A stretch of 8,552 bases of DNA, taken from DASYSA01 sp036003885. GTDB lineage: Bacteria > Acidobacteriota > Blastocatellia > UBA7656. Of this stretch, positions 1-6,812 are shown one piece after another (the stretch's first letter is position 1; every line of letters begins with the position of its first letter). The translations under genes and the position numbers were made by a program. Location: NCBI GenBank assembly GCA_036003885.1, contig DASYSA010000021.1:1-8552 (forward strand). Direction: 5' to 3'. A model generated the notes under the pieces. That model had not been told where the DNA came from. It searched no databases and worked only from the letters and a program-made list of their open reading frames with translations.

Positions 1-1514
1 AAGCGGTCCGCGCGGCTCACGATGCAGGAATCGTGGTCGTGGTAGCCGCGGGCAACAACGGAAAGAAAGCCAACGGGACCAAGCTCTACGGCGCGATTCA
101 CTCGCCGGGCATTGAGCCATCCGCGATCACCGTCGGCGCCGCAAACACCTACGGCACAAACGACCGGGGAGACGACGTAGTCACAACCTACAGTTCGCGC
201 GGGCCTACGCGTGGGTTCACTACCAACGGGCTGGGGCAACGGGTTTACGACAACCTGATCAAACCCGATCTGGTTGCGCCGGGCAACAAGATCATCGCGG
301 CGGAGGCGCGCGGCGGCGACCTCGCGCGCGAGCATCCGGACCTTGAGGCCAATACCTATGAGACCAACTCGTATCATTACGTGATGCGCCTGAGCGGCAC
401 CTCAGTCGCCGCGCCCTCGGTATCAGGCGCCGCAGCGTTGCTGCTCGAGGCGAATCCGTCTCTTACGCCGAATCTCATCAAAGCAATTCTGATGTATTCC
501 GCCCAGCCTCTCTCCGGCTTCAACATGCTCGAACAGGGCGCCGGGATGTTGAACATCGAAGGCGCGGTGCGGCTGGCCAGGGCGATAAGGAATCCAGCTA
601 CGTCGCTTTCAAACGGACAGCTGATGTTAGCCTCGAGCTCTACCATGCTGATGGGTGTTCCATATGGCTCCAGCCCGGCCTGGGCAAGCGGAAGCGAATA
701 CCAGAATGCGACTGATGGGAATACCAGCACCTTCTTCGATTTTTCTCAGGGCAGCGGCGGCTATACAGGTATAGACCTTGGAGCGGGCAGCGCGAAAAGA
801 GTTGTTAAGATAAGGTTCTTCCCGCGCAGCAACTTCTCCGCACGGATGGTGGGCGGAAAGTTTCAGGGGTCCAACACTTCCGGAACTACCGGTTTCGTCG
901 ACCTCTACACGGTTGGCTCCCAGCCCGCAGGCGGAGTCTGGACAGAAGCGACGATCTCAAATACGAACACCTACAGATATCTTCGCTATGTCGGCCCATC
1001 GGGCGGGTATTGTAACATAGCAGAGATGGAGTTCATCGCCGACTCGTCCTGCCTGCCGCTCGTGCCTCAAAGCACCATTGCGGGTCAAACCTTCGTGTGG
1101 GGCCAGGCTGTTATCACCAATTGGAGTTTCCTCTACGGCAGCAATCTGATGACTTACTGGCAGGGTATGTACGGCTCGAACGTGCTGCTCGGCAACGGTT
1201 CCTACTTTTCCGCCGGCGCATTGTGGAAGAGCTCGAGCTATACGACCTCAGGGACGTTGCTGGCCGACGGCGTTATGGCGACTGACGGGACTTTGCTGGC
1301 GGATGGAATACTCGTCCTCAACGGACAGGGTGTCTTGCTCGCAGACGGGGTCCTGCTCGCTGATGGCGTATTACTGGCCGACAGCCAACTTACCTCGGAT
1401 GGAGTTCTGCTTTCTGATGGGACACTGATGAGCGATGCAATGGCCAATCTTGTCGTGGTAGGTGACCCAGGACTGTGCCAATTGCCGGAGGCCGATTACA
1501 ATAACCACCCCTGA
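1..1514 (+). CDS. Subtilase (S8) serine protease, C-terminal part, with F5/8-type C domain and hexapeptide tail (5' partial)
   Basis: The reading frame is already open at base 3 and runs off the left edge, so the GTG at 33 is not the real start. Numbering from that GTG, AAGNNG (residues 5-10) is the subtilase oxyanion-hole block with N8 the likely oxyanion Asn. YSSRGP (53-58) and KPDLVAPG (77-84) are typical inner-core motifs. GTSVAAP (122-128) carries the nucleophile S124. The catalytic Asp and His lie outside the window. Residues about 213-336 look like an F5/8-type C (discoidin-like) beta-sandwich that usually binds carbohydrate or surfaces: it has the EYQNATDGNTSTFFDF and IDLGAG signatures and ends in YRYLRYVG...AEMEFIA. 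Residues 407-468 are hexapeptide repeats. There is no obvious C-terminal membrane anchor or sorting signal. The protein is probably exported and degrades extracellular or surface protein. The family call is secure; substrate and full length are unknown. Confidence 0.93.
   Translation, partial: AVRAAHDAGIVVVVAAGNNGKKANGTKLYGAIHSPGIEPSAITVGAANTYGTNDRGDDVVTTYSSRGPTRGFTTNGLGQRVYDNLIKPDLVAPGNKIIAAEARGGDLAREHPDLEANTYETNSYHYVMRLSGTSVAAPSVSGAAALLLEANPSLTPNLIKAILMYSAQPLSGFNMLEQGAGMLNIEGAVRLARAIRNPATSLSNGQLMLASSSTMLMGVPYGSSPAWASGSEYQNATDGNTSTFFDFSQGSGGYTGIDLGAGSAKRVVKIRFFPRSNFSARMVGGKFQGSNTSGTTGFVDLYTVGSQPAGGVWTEATISNTNTYRYLRYVGPSGGYCNIAEMEFIADSSCLPLVPQSTIAGQTFVWGQAVITNWSFLYGSNLMTYWQGMYGSNVLLGNGSYFSAGALWKSSSYTTSGTLLADGVMATDGTLLADGILVLNGQGVLLADGVLLADGVLLADSQLTSDGVLLSDGTLMSDAMANLVVVGDPGLCQLPEADYNNHP
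1251..1436 (+). repeat. Ten tandem 18-bp units encoding G-x-L-L-[AS]-D hexapeptides
   Basis: Inside the subtilase gene the units read GTLLAD, GVMATD, GTLLAD, GILVLN, a two-residue GQ insertion, then GVLLAD three times, SQLTSD, GVLLSD and GTLMSD. The three identical GVLLAD copies (1329-1382) use different synonymous codons at most positions (for example GCA, GCT and GCC for Ala). The array is therefore old and held at the protein level rather than newly made by slippage. The six-residue period with Leu-Leu and Asp-Gly turns suggests a short beta-solenoid or adhesive tail. This is inference. Confidence 0.85.
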
Positions 1515-1561
1515 AGCGATCGCGCCCGGTTCGGTGCGGGAATTGGCGTTCTTTCTTTGCG

Positions 1562-1606
1562 TGTCCGCGGATGCTGGAATCGCATCCGCGGACATCTCTC
1601 TTTCTT
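1562..1606 (+). terminator. Intrinsic terminator after the subtilase gene
   Basis: TGTCCGCGGATGC (1562-1574) and GCATCCGCGGACA (1582-1594) form a perfect 13-bp stem around the seven-base loop TGGAATC. A pyrimidine-rich tail, TCTCTCTTTCTT, follows at 1595-1606. It sits 47 bases after the subtilase stop and ahead of the next gene, so it most likely ends the protease transcript and separates the two units. The tail is T-rich but not a pure T run. Confidence 0.82.
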
Positions 1607-1663
1607 GAATCACTCGCCGCCGTTTTCTTTGCGAAGAAAAATGCGGTGGGCGTGTCGCGTGCT

Positions 1664-1693
1664 TGCCTGCTAGAATCTCATCTCGAGCAGGCA
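1664..1693 (+). promoter_or_regulatory. Extended -10 promoter candidate within a 7-bp inverted repeat, upstream of the DUF374 gene
   Basis: TAGAAT (1671-1676) matches the -10 consensus at five of six bases and is preceded by TGC, giving an extended -10 (TGnTAnAAT type). No good -35 is seen at 16-18 bases. TGCCTGC (1664-1670) and GCAGGCA (1687-1693) form a perfect inverted repeat with a 16-base spacer that brackets the -10 and the expected transcription start and ends four bases before the ATG. The right arm also supplies the only purine-rich ribosome-binding candidate. A repressor operator or a leader hairpin are both possible; neither is shown. Confidence 0.38.
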
Positions 1694-1697
1694 CGTT

Positions 1698-2597
1698 ATG
1701 GCTATAGACGACGGCGCGATCCTGTCCCAATCTCAAGATCTCACCTCGAATGCTTCGTCGCCGGGCGGAAACTCGGGCCCCGCACCGGGCGTCGCGAAGG
1801 AGGCCCAGAATGTAATCGCAGGCGAGGGCGAGCAGACGCCCGCCCTGGGCAAGCGCGGCCGCGGCGGACGAGTTGCGCAACGCGTGAACGGCGAAGAGCT
1901 GCGCGGGCGAGTCTACAGTTGGGGAGATCTATCGATCTATGGCTGGCGCGATCGCCTGCTGATTCGTGCGGCCGACCTGTTTTTCTTCGTGTTGATAAAG
2001 TGCATCTGTTCCACGCTGCGATGGGAGGTTCGGGGGGCAGAACATCTAGACTCCATTCTGGGGAGCGAGCACCGGGCGATCTTCACCTTCTGGCATAGCT
2101 GCATATTTACCGCGACATGGCTGTGGCGTAAGCGAGGCATCGTGGTGATGTCGAGCCGAAGCCGCGATGGAGAATTCACAGGCCGGTTTATCAAGCGATT
2201 CGGCTATGGAACTGCGCGGGGGTCTTCGAGTCGAGGGGCCAGCCGGGCGCTTGCGGAAATGGCAGCGTGTCTGGAGCACGGCATCGACGTTGCGTTTACG
2301 ATCGATGGCCCTCGCGGCCCGGCTTATGTAGCCAAGGCCGGAGCGGTCACTCTTGCACGACACACGGGCCAGGCGATACTGCCTTTTCACATAACAGCTC
2401 GTCGCAGGATTCGGCTTGGGAGTTGGGATCGCTTGCAGATTCCTTTGCCCTTCACACGCGCTCTCGCCCTTGTGGGCAAGCCGATATATGTGGGGCGCGA
2501 TGCGGCGGCCGGAGACCTCGAATTGAAGCAGAGCGCCTTACAGGAGGCGCTCGACGCGATGCGCGACGAGTGTGAGAAGTGGCGCCGCGCCGACTGA
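1698..2597 (+). CDS. DUF374 family lysophospholipid acyltransferase-like protein
   Basis: Residues about 85-265 match the DUF374 family, related to PlsC-type glycerolipid acyltransferases that act at the inner membrane. Visible family motifs are FTFWHS (129-134, with H133 the likely catalytic His), SSRSRDGE (152-159), RGSSSRG (174-180), DGPRGP (203-208), SWDR (242-245) and PLPF (249-252). A hydrophobic stretch at about 88-107 may anchor it to the membrane. The acyl donor and acceptor are not known. The first 62 residues are low-complexity (Gly, Ser, Ala, Arg) and not part of the family. A GTG at 1884 (residue 63) is an alternative start giving a more usual length, but third-position GC stays high upstream of it and I see no better ribosome site, so I keep the ATG at 1698. 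It appears to be a single-gene transcript between a terminator and a long intergenic region. Confidence 0.88.
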   Translation: MAIDDGAILSQSQDLTSNASSPGGNSGPAPGVAKEAQNVIAGEGEQTPALGKRGRGGRVAQRVNGEELRGRVYSWGDLSIYGWRDRLLIRAADLFFFVLIKCICSTLRWEVRGAEHLDSILGSEHRAIFTFWHSCIFTATWLWRKRGIVVMSSRSRDGEFTGRFIKRFGYGTARGSSSRGASRALAEMAACLEHGIDVAFTIDGPRGPAYVAKAGAVTLARHTGQAILPFHITARRRIRLGSWDRLQIPLPFTRALALVGKPIYVGRDAAAGDLELKQSALQEALDAMRDECEKWRRAD

Positions 2598-2989
2598 ATC
2601 AACCAGCGATGTGTGAGACGTCACTCAGTTCGGATTCAAAATGACCGGTTAGGTGTGACTCCAAGGTTTCTCTCCGTCCCGCCATATTCCACGAAGTTCA
2701 ACCAACCGCTTCAAATCACTCTGACCGAACCGGCTATGCAATTCCCGGCATTAGTAGTTGTTTAAAGGGTTTATCCGCGCTGTGGGTCTGGTATCCGAAT
2801 TGCCCTGCCATTGATGTTGCCTGGGCTGAAAAGGTTAATCATCCTTCTTGCCTCAAAGACGCTCAGGGTCGAGGTCGCCAGGCAATAGAAAGACGAACTC
2901 TCCCATTATGCCGTAAGAGTCAAAGCCGAGTTCGCAAGAGCCGACCGAGGACGAACTAGGGGTTATCTGGGGGCGGAACGCAAGTAATA
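2598..2989 (+). other. 392-base intergenic region and probable leader of the c-di-GMP enzyme gene
   Basis: I see no convincing gene here; the only open frames are short and lack ribosome sites. The right half is rich in small inverted repeats. TTGCCTGG (2817-2824) pairs perfectly with CCAGGCAA (2878-2885). Inside it, AAGG and CCTT (2831-2834, 2843-2846) form a small hairpin. A further set lies at 2892-2957 and is listed separately. No clear sigma-70 promoter stands out. No strong terminator follows the DUF374 gene. The spacing suggests an untranslated leader upstream of 2990. Confidence 0.5.
2892..2957 (+). promoter_or_regulatory. Candidate switchable leader: one strand segment with two alternative partners
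   Basis: GACGAACT occurs twice (2892-2899 and 2950-2957), and GAGTTCG (2928-2934) lies between the copies. GAGTTCG can pair with CGAACTC upstream (2894-2900, 7 bp), or its last six bases can pair with CGAACT downstream (2952-2957). The two stems exclude each other. ACTCT (2897-2901) can also pair with AGAGT (2916-2920). Such mutually exclusive pairing resembles riboswitch or attenuator leaders. The stems are short, so chance is a real alternative. Confidence 0.25.
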
Positions 2990-5656
2990 ATGAAGAAGCA
3001 GCTGTTAGACATGTCGAACCTAAACCGGGAGTCACAAGTTTACTGGTGGGCTATGGTGGTAGTGGGTACTGCCATATCGGCAGCTTCGGCTGTGAGCCTA
3101 TGGTCTCTCAGCGGTGACCAGACGCTCAAGCTGTTGTTGCTCGCCGGGCTTGTCGCGCTGGCCGGCCGCCATCCGATCCGCGTGCCGAAATCCACCGCCT
3201 CGGTGAGTGTCTCTGACGTATTCATTTTCCTTGGCCTATTCTTCCTTGGAATTGGCCCTGCCGTTCTCCTCGGCTGTGTCGATGCGGTGGCAATGGCCCT
3301 GAAGGGATCAAAGCGGCTGACCGGTCGGATACTGGCGCCGAATCTGGCTGCGGCGTCTGTGCTTATTTCTTCGCTATGCTTCAAATGGACCCTGACATTT
3401 TTGCAGGGTCATGAGCCCCAGTGGCCCATAGCTAATACGGAAGTACCGCTGCAAGCACTGGTCCTGTCGGTGATCGTGTTGGGCGTTGCTCAATACCTGG
3501 CAAATGGCCTGGTGGGAGCGTGGTTTTATGCGCGGCGAGGAGGCCAGTCGGCACGGCACTTCTGGCGCACAGGCGTATGGTGGACCTCGTGGATGTACTT
3601 TGGCGCGGCTCTCATCGCCGGGATGGTTTTTCTGGCAATTGAGCGCTTCGGATTTGTCTATCTTGCCGCTGCTCTGCCGCTCAGCATTGCTTCATATCTT
3701 ACGTACAAGGTCTATTTCCAGCACATCAACGAAAAGACTCAGCATCTCGAGGAGGTGAGCCGTTTGCACTTTGCGACGGTCGAGGCGCTCGCAAGCGCCA
3801 TCGACGCCAAAGATCAGACCACTCACGGCCACGTTCGGCGAGTGCAGATTTATGCTGAAGGTTTGGCGCGGCTCTTTAAGCTATCCGAGGCGGAGATTGA
3901 GGCGTTGAGGATAGGAGCGCTCCTTCACGACGTTGGAAAGCTGGCCGTGCCCGATCACATACTCAACAAACCGAGCAAGCTCACGGCGGCAGAGTTCGAG
4001 AAGATGAAGATTCACACAATCGTCGGCGCGCAGATAATGGAGCGTGTTGGGTTCCCTTATCCGGTTGTTCCGATCGTGCGCCACCATCACGAGCGATGGG
4101 ACGGCAAGGGGTATCCCGATGCTCTCAAGGGGGACAGCATTCCAGTCACCGCTCGGATACTCTCGGTCGTAGATTGTTTTGATGCGTTGCATGAGGACCG
4201 CCAGTATCGCAAGGCTCTCACTCGCGAGCAGGCCATCGAATTCATAAGCCGGATGGCCGGCAGTCAGTTCGATCCCAAGGTCGTCGGCCTTTTCGTCGAG
4301 CACCTCGAAGAATTCGAAGCGCGGGTCAAAGAGCAAGAAGTTCATGAAGAACACGATCACGAAAGGCCGTCGCTGCCGGCCGCAGGGTCGGGAGCCGAGC
4401 CCGCGGCAGGGCTCTCCCAGGGCCAGCTCGAGACCATAGCGGCCTCGGCTATTGATTATCGCGAGCAGATTCGACGCGCCCACCAGGAGGTCTACGCTCT
4501 TTACGAAATCGCTCGCACCTTCGGCAACAGCCTCAACATCGAAGACGCAATGTCGATAATCTCGAACAAGCTAAGCTACGTGGTCAAGTTCGATACCTGT
4601 GCCATCTATCTTTATGACGAGTCCACCGGAGTCGCCGTAGCCGAGCACGTTACGGGTGAACACGCGGAGTACCTGCGAGGCCGGAAAGTCACGCCGGGTG
4701 AAGGAATCACCGGATATGTGCTGGCCAACCGCAAGCCGATGGCAAACACCGATCCAATGCTGGACTTCGCAGAACTGGACTTGCCCGGCGGCGCGTTGTA
4801 TCGGTCGCTTGCGGTCTTTCCACTCCAGCGCGACGGGAAGCTCCTGGGGGCGCTGGCGATCTATTCGATGGCCGCATTGGATTACTCGAGCGACGATCTG
4901 AGACTCATGACAACGGTCGCACGCATAGCCTCGGACGCGCTGCGCAACGCCATGCTATATGCCGAGACCAGAGCCGACGCAATGACCGATCTTCTTACCG
5001 ACCTTCCTAATGCTCGAGCTCTGCAGCTGAGGTTCGAGGAAGAGGCCATTCGTGCCGCAAGCACCGGCTCGTCGTTCTACCTGGTGATGTTCGATCTTGA
5101 CAGCTTCAAGCCGATAAACGACAGGTATGGGCATCAGGTTGGTGATGAATTCCTGAAGGCTATTTCGTTGATGCTCAGCCTGCAGTTTCGTGAGGAAGAC
5201 TTCTTCGCTCGCTATGCCGGCGACGAGTTCGTCGCGCTGGTCTCGCTGAATGAAGAGCAGTACGAAGCGGTCAAGCTGCGAATACGCAGGGCGGTCGATC
5301 AGTTCTCGTACTGTGTGCGGCCGACTAAGTATGTTCGGGTCGGGGTCAGCATAGGCTCTGCTCAATATGGGACCGACGGAACGACGATCGACGACATGCT
5401 GCTGGCGGCCGACCGCGCGATGTATGAGAACAAGCATAACCGCAAGACGCGGTCCGAGACGGACTGCGGCAACCTCGTCTTCATGCCCAACACCAGGGAA
5501 GTAGTCACGATATCTTCAGAAACTAAACTAGTCGCGCCCTCTTCGGAAACAGAATTAGTGCCGGTGTATTCAGAAACAAACCTGGTCCCGGCTACTTCCG
5601 AAACAACGGAAACCGCTTTGGAGCCTGTCTACTCTTCGGCCGGGGGGAAGAGCTGA
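2990..5656 (+). CDS. Membrane-bound HD-GYP / GAF / GGDEF protein, dual c-di-GMP phosphodiesterase and cyclase candidate
   Basis: The 888-residue protein has about seven hydrophobic segments in residues 18-240, a MASE-like sensory membrane domain. The HD-GYP domain (about 255-440) has H281, HD at 313-314 with K317, H342, HHE at 366-368, DGKGYP at 371-376 and D395, so the c-di-GMP hydrolase centre looks complete. A charged, Pro/Ala-rich linker leads to a GAF domain (about 503-652). The GGDEF domain (about 660-820) has FDLDSFK with metal-ligand D702, NDRYGH (710-715) and the active-site motif AGDEF (743-747), a variant usually compatible with activity. REED (734-737) is an RxxD product-inhibition site. 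Residues 843-888 are a repeat tail. It should act at the inner membrane, making or breaking c-di-GMP on input from the membrane or GAF domain. No strong Shine-Dalgarno is seen; the ATG at 3011 (residue 8) is an alternative start. Which activity dominates cannot be read from sequence. Confidence 0.93.
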   Translation: MKKQLLDMSNLNRESQVYWWAMVVVGTAISAASAVSLWSLSGDQTLKLLLLAGLVALAGRHPIRVPKSTASVSVSDVFIFLGLFFLGIGPAVLLGCVDAVAMALKGSKRLTGRILAPNLAAASVLISSLCFKWTLTFLQGHEPQWPIANTEVPLQALVLSVIVLGVAQYLANGLVGAWFYARRGGQSARHFWRTGVWWTSWMYFGAALIAGMVFLAIERFGFVYLAAALPLSIASYLTYKVYFQHINEKTQHLEEVSRLHFATVEALASAIDAKDQTTHGHVRRVQIYAEGLARLFKLSEAEIEALRIGALLHDVGKLAVPDHILNKPSKLTAAEFEKMKIHTIVGAQIMERVGFPYPVVPIVRHHHERWDGKGYPDALKGDSIPVTARILSVVDCFDALHEDRQYRKALTREQAIEFISRMAGSQFDPKVVGLFVEHLEEFEARVKEQEVHEEHDHERPSLPAAGSGAEPAAGLSQGQLETIAASAIDYREQIRRAHQEVYALYEIARTFGNSLNIEDAMSIISNKLSYVVKFDTCAIYLYDESTGVAVAEHVTGEHAEYLRGRKVTPGEGITGYVLANRKPMANTDPMLDFAELDLPGGALYRSLAVFPLQRDGKLLGALAIYSMAALDYSSDDLRLMTTVARIASDALRNAMLYAETRADAMTDLLTDLPNARALQLRFEEEAIRAASTGSSFYLVMFDLDSFKPINDRYGHQVGDEFLKAISLMLSLQFREEDFFARYAGDEFVALVSLNEEQYEAVKLRIRRAVDQFSYCVRPTKYVRVGVSIGSAQYGTDGTTIDDMLLAADRAMYENKHNRKTRSETDCGNLVFMPNTREVVTISSETKLVAPSSETELVPVYSETNLVPATSETTETALEPVYSSAGGKS
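5516..5605 (+). repeat. 27-bp tandem repeat encoding S-E-T-x-L-V-x-x-x at the C-terminus
   Basis: SET recurs at residues 843, 852, 861 and 870 of the HD-GYP/GGDEF protein, an exact nine-residue period. The first three units continue as KLVAP, ELVPV and NLVPA; the fourth decays into TTETALEP. Codons differ between copies (TCA/TCG/TCC for Ser, CTA/TTA/CTG for Leu), so the peptide is conserved more than the DNA. The segment is more AT-rich than the gene body. It lies beyond the catalytic domain and looks like a flexible, Thr/Ser/Glu-rich tail of unknown role. Confidence 0.8.
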
Positions 5657-5668
5657 CGTCCAGCCGTG

Positions 5669-6436
5669 CTATTCGTGGCAGAAGCCGCGCTCGGAGCTGC
5701 CCACAAACCGGACCAGGTAATCAACGAGAGGATCTTCCAGCCTGGTGAGACAATCGAGGGCCTCTTCCAGCGCGAGCCCTGAGCGCAATAATATCCGATA
5801 TGCGTGCTTTAGTCCTTGAAGCTCGGTCGCCTTTAGACCGGCTCGCCTCAGGCCGACGATATTCAGTCCGCGAGCTCGACCCGGCATTCCGTCGGTTATC
5901 ACAAACGGCAAACAATCCTGCACGATCTTCGCATTGCCTCCGAGCATGGCTGACCGGCCGATCCGGCAGAACTGGTGCACGACCACGCCGCCCGAGATGA
6001 ATGCGCGATCCTCAATCTCGACGTGTCCCGCCAGCGCCACGTTGTTCGCTATGATGACTCCGTTCCCGATACGACAGTCGTGAGCCACGTGGGCATAGGC
6101 CATAATGAAACAGTCTGAGGCTATTTCGGTGGCCGAGTCGGGTGTTGAAGCGCGATGGATGGTAACCCCTTCCCGGATGCGGTTTCGGGCTCCGATTCGA
6201 AGATAACTCTTACATTCCCGAAAGCTGCTATCCTGCGGCTCGCCTCCAAGTATGGCCCCCTCGTGAATGATGTTGTCCGTCTCGAGTATGGTGAATCGTT
6301 TGATGACCGCGTGAGCGCGAATCTCGCAACCCTCACCGATCACGGTGAACGGCTCGATCACAACATAGGGACCCACCGAGACGCGCGGCGCGATCTGTGA
6401 GTCGCTGCTTATTAGGGCTGTGGGGTGAATGCTCAT
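5669..6436 (-). CDS. lpxA: UDP-N-acetylglucosamine acyltransferase LpxA
   Basis: LpxA catalyses the first step of lipid A synthesis in the cytoplasm, moving a 3-hydroxyacyl chain from acyl-ACP to the 3-OH of UDP-GlcNAc. The 255-residue protein starts MSIHPTA and has left-handed beta-helix hexapeptides through about residue 185, then a helical C-terminal domain. AHVAHDC (115-121) contains H119, the equivalent of the E. coli catalytic H125. HQFC (154-157) matches the E. coli block at H160. G167 aligns with the E. coli G173 acyl-length ruler, which suggests a long (about C14) chain; this is inference. The frame stays open upstream to 6628, but that part is a translated intergenic repeat, so I take the ATG at 6436, where homologues begin. 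The gene stands alone, without lpxD, fabZ or lpxB beside it, and converges on the c-di-GMP enzyme gene. Confidence 0.95.
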   Translation of the reverse strand: MSIHPTALISSDSQIAPRVSVGPYVVIEPFTVIGEGCEIRAHAVIKRFTILETDNIIHEGAILGGEPQDSSFRECKSYLRIGARNRIREGVTIHRASTPDSATEIASDCFIMAYAHVAHDCRIGNGVIIANNVALAGHVEIEDRAFISGGVVVHQFCRIGRSAMLGGNAKIVQDCLPFVITDGMPGRARGLNIVGLRRAGLKATELQGLKHAYRILLRSGLALEEALDCLTRLEDPLVDYLVRFVGSSERGFCHE

Positions 6437-6457
6437 TAGCGGATCCGACGATGAAGG

Positions 6458-6486
6458 AGAATAAGACACTGGAATCTGAAAATCAA
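6458..6486 (-). promoter_or_regulatory. Candidate sigma-70 promoter for lpxA
   Basis: Reading the minus strand, TTGATT (6486-6481) is followed after exactly 17 bases by TATTCT (6463-6458). Each box matches four of six consensus bases. Transcription would begin near 6451, giving a leader of roughly 15 bases before the lpxA ATG at 6436. The -35 box ends just short of the heptamer repeat element, so the element would lie immediately upstream of the promoter. Confidence 0.45.
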
Positions 6487-6499
6487 CGAAGGCGCAAAA

Positions 6500-6616
6500 G
6501 CGTTTCGCGTTTCGCGTTTTGCGTTTCGCGTTCACCTTTATGCGTTGGCCGCTCAGAACTCCGAACTCGGAACGCTGGGCGCGATACGTAAAACGCGAAA
6601 CGTAAAACGCAAAACG
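6500..6616. repeat. AAAACGY-heptamer inverted-repeat element, copy 1
   Basis: The left arm (6508-6532) and right arm (6592-6616) are inverted copies over 25 positions with 23 Watson-Crick matches and a 59-base centre. Both arms are built from seven-base units of the type RCGTTTY on one side and AAACGY/AAAACGY on the other. The heptamer pattern extends left to 6500 and in part to 6586 on the right. The centre holds a smaller stem, TCCGA-AC-TCGGA. The element fills the lpxA-pilT divergent region. Its arms stay open in the lpxA frame, which explains the spurious N-terminal extension of lpxA. No transposase or obvious target duplication is present. Confidence 0.85.
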
Positions 6617-6700
6617 GCCCATAAGCACATCAATCTACGGCCTTTGTCGGTTCGCGGTGCGGTGGCAGCCCCTACCCGGGCGGCTGGCTCCAAAATAGTG

Positions 6701-6729
6701 TTGCCCTTTGCCCGTTCTTGTCGTATCTT
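6701..6729 (+). promoter_or_regulatory. Candidate sigma-70 promoter for pilT
   Basis: TTGCCC (6701-6706) and TATCTT (6724-6729) are separated by 17 bases, about 85 bases before the pilT ATG. Each box matches four of six consensus bases. The region between 6617 and 6700 holds a small GC-rich stem (CAGCC 6666-6670 with GGCTG 6682-6686) and nothing else I can name. Confidence 0.33.
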
Positions 6730-6812
6730 TTCATCACTCGAAGCCCATACGGTAACTTTAGCTCGCTTATTGCCCCTACCCCGAATGCAGGAACAGACAA
6801 TCAGGAGACAAG

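Noticed and set aside
1623..1640. TTTTCTT/AAGAAAA hairpin as a second terminator
   Set aside because: The stem is short, AT-rich and lacks a following T-run; the perfect GC-rich stem at 1562-1594 is the better terminator.
1371..1880. 169-codon minus-strand open frame across the subtilase end and terminator
   Set aside because: It is antisense to two recognisable genes and a terminator, and its product resembles no family I know.
2881..2975. c-di-GMP-I (GEMM) riboswitch
   Set aside because: TCAAAGCC and GGGGTTATC recall core elements, but the GAAA-capped first stem and the GGTAGC/GTTACC closing pairing are missing. Kept only as a reason to run a covariance scan.
2853..3035. 60-codon minus-strand open frame in the leader
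   Set aside because: It overlaps the start of the HD-GYP/GGDEF gene and lacks a ribosome site or recognisable motif.
6500..6616. CRISPR array
   Set aside because: The repeat units are seven bases long, contiguous and inverted around a centre; there are no spacers and no cas genes.
6686..6706. Sigma-54 promoter for pilT (TGGCTC ... TTGCC)
   Set aside because: The spacing between the GG and GC elements is about five bases too long for a -24/-12 promoter.
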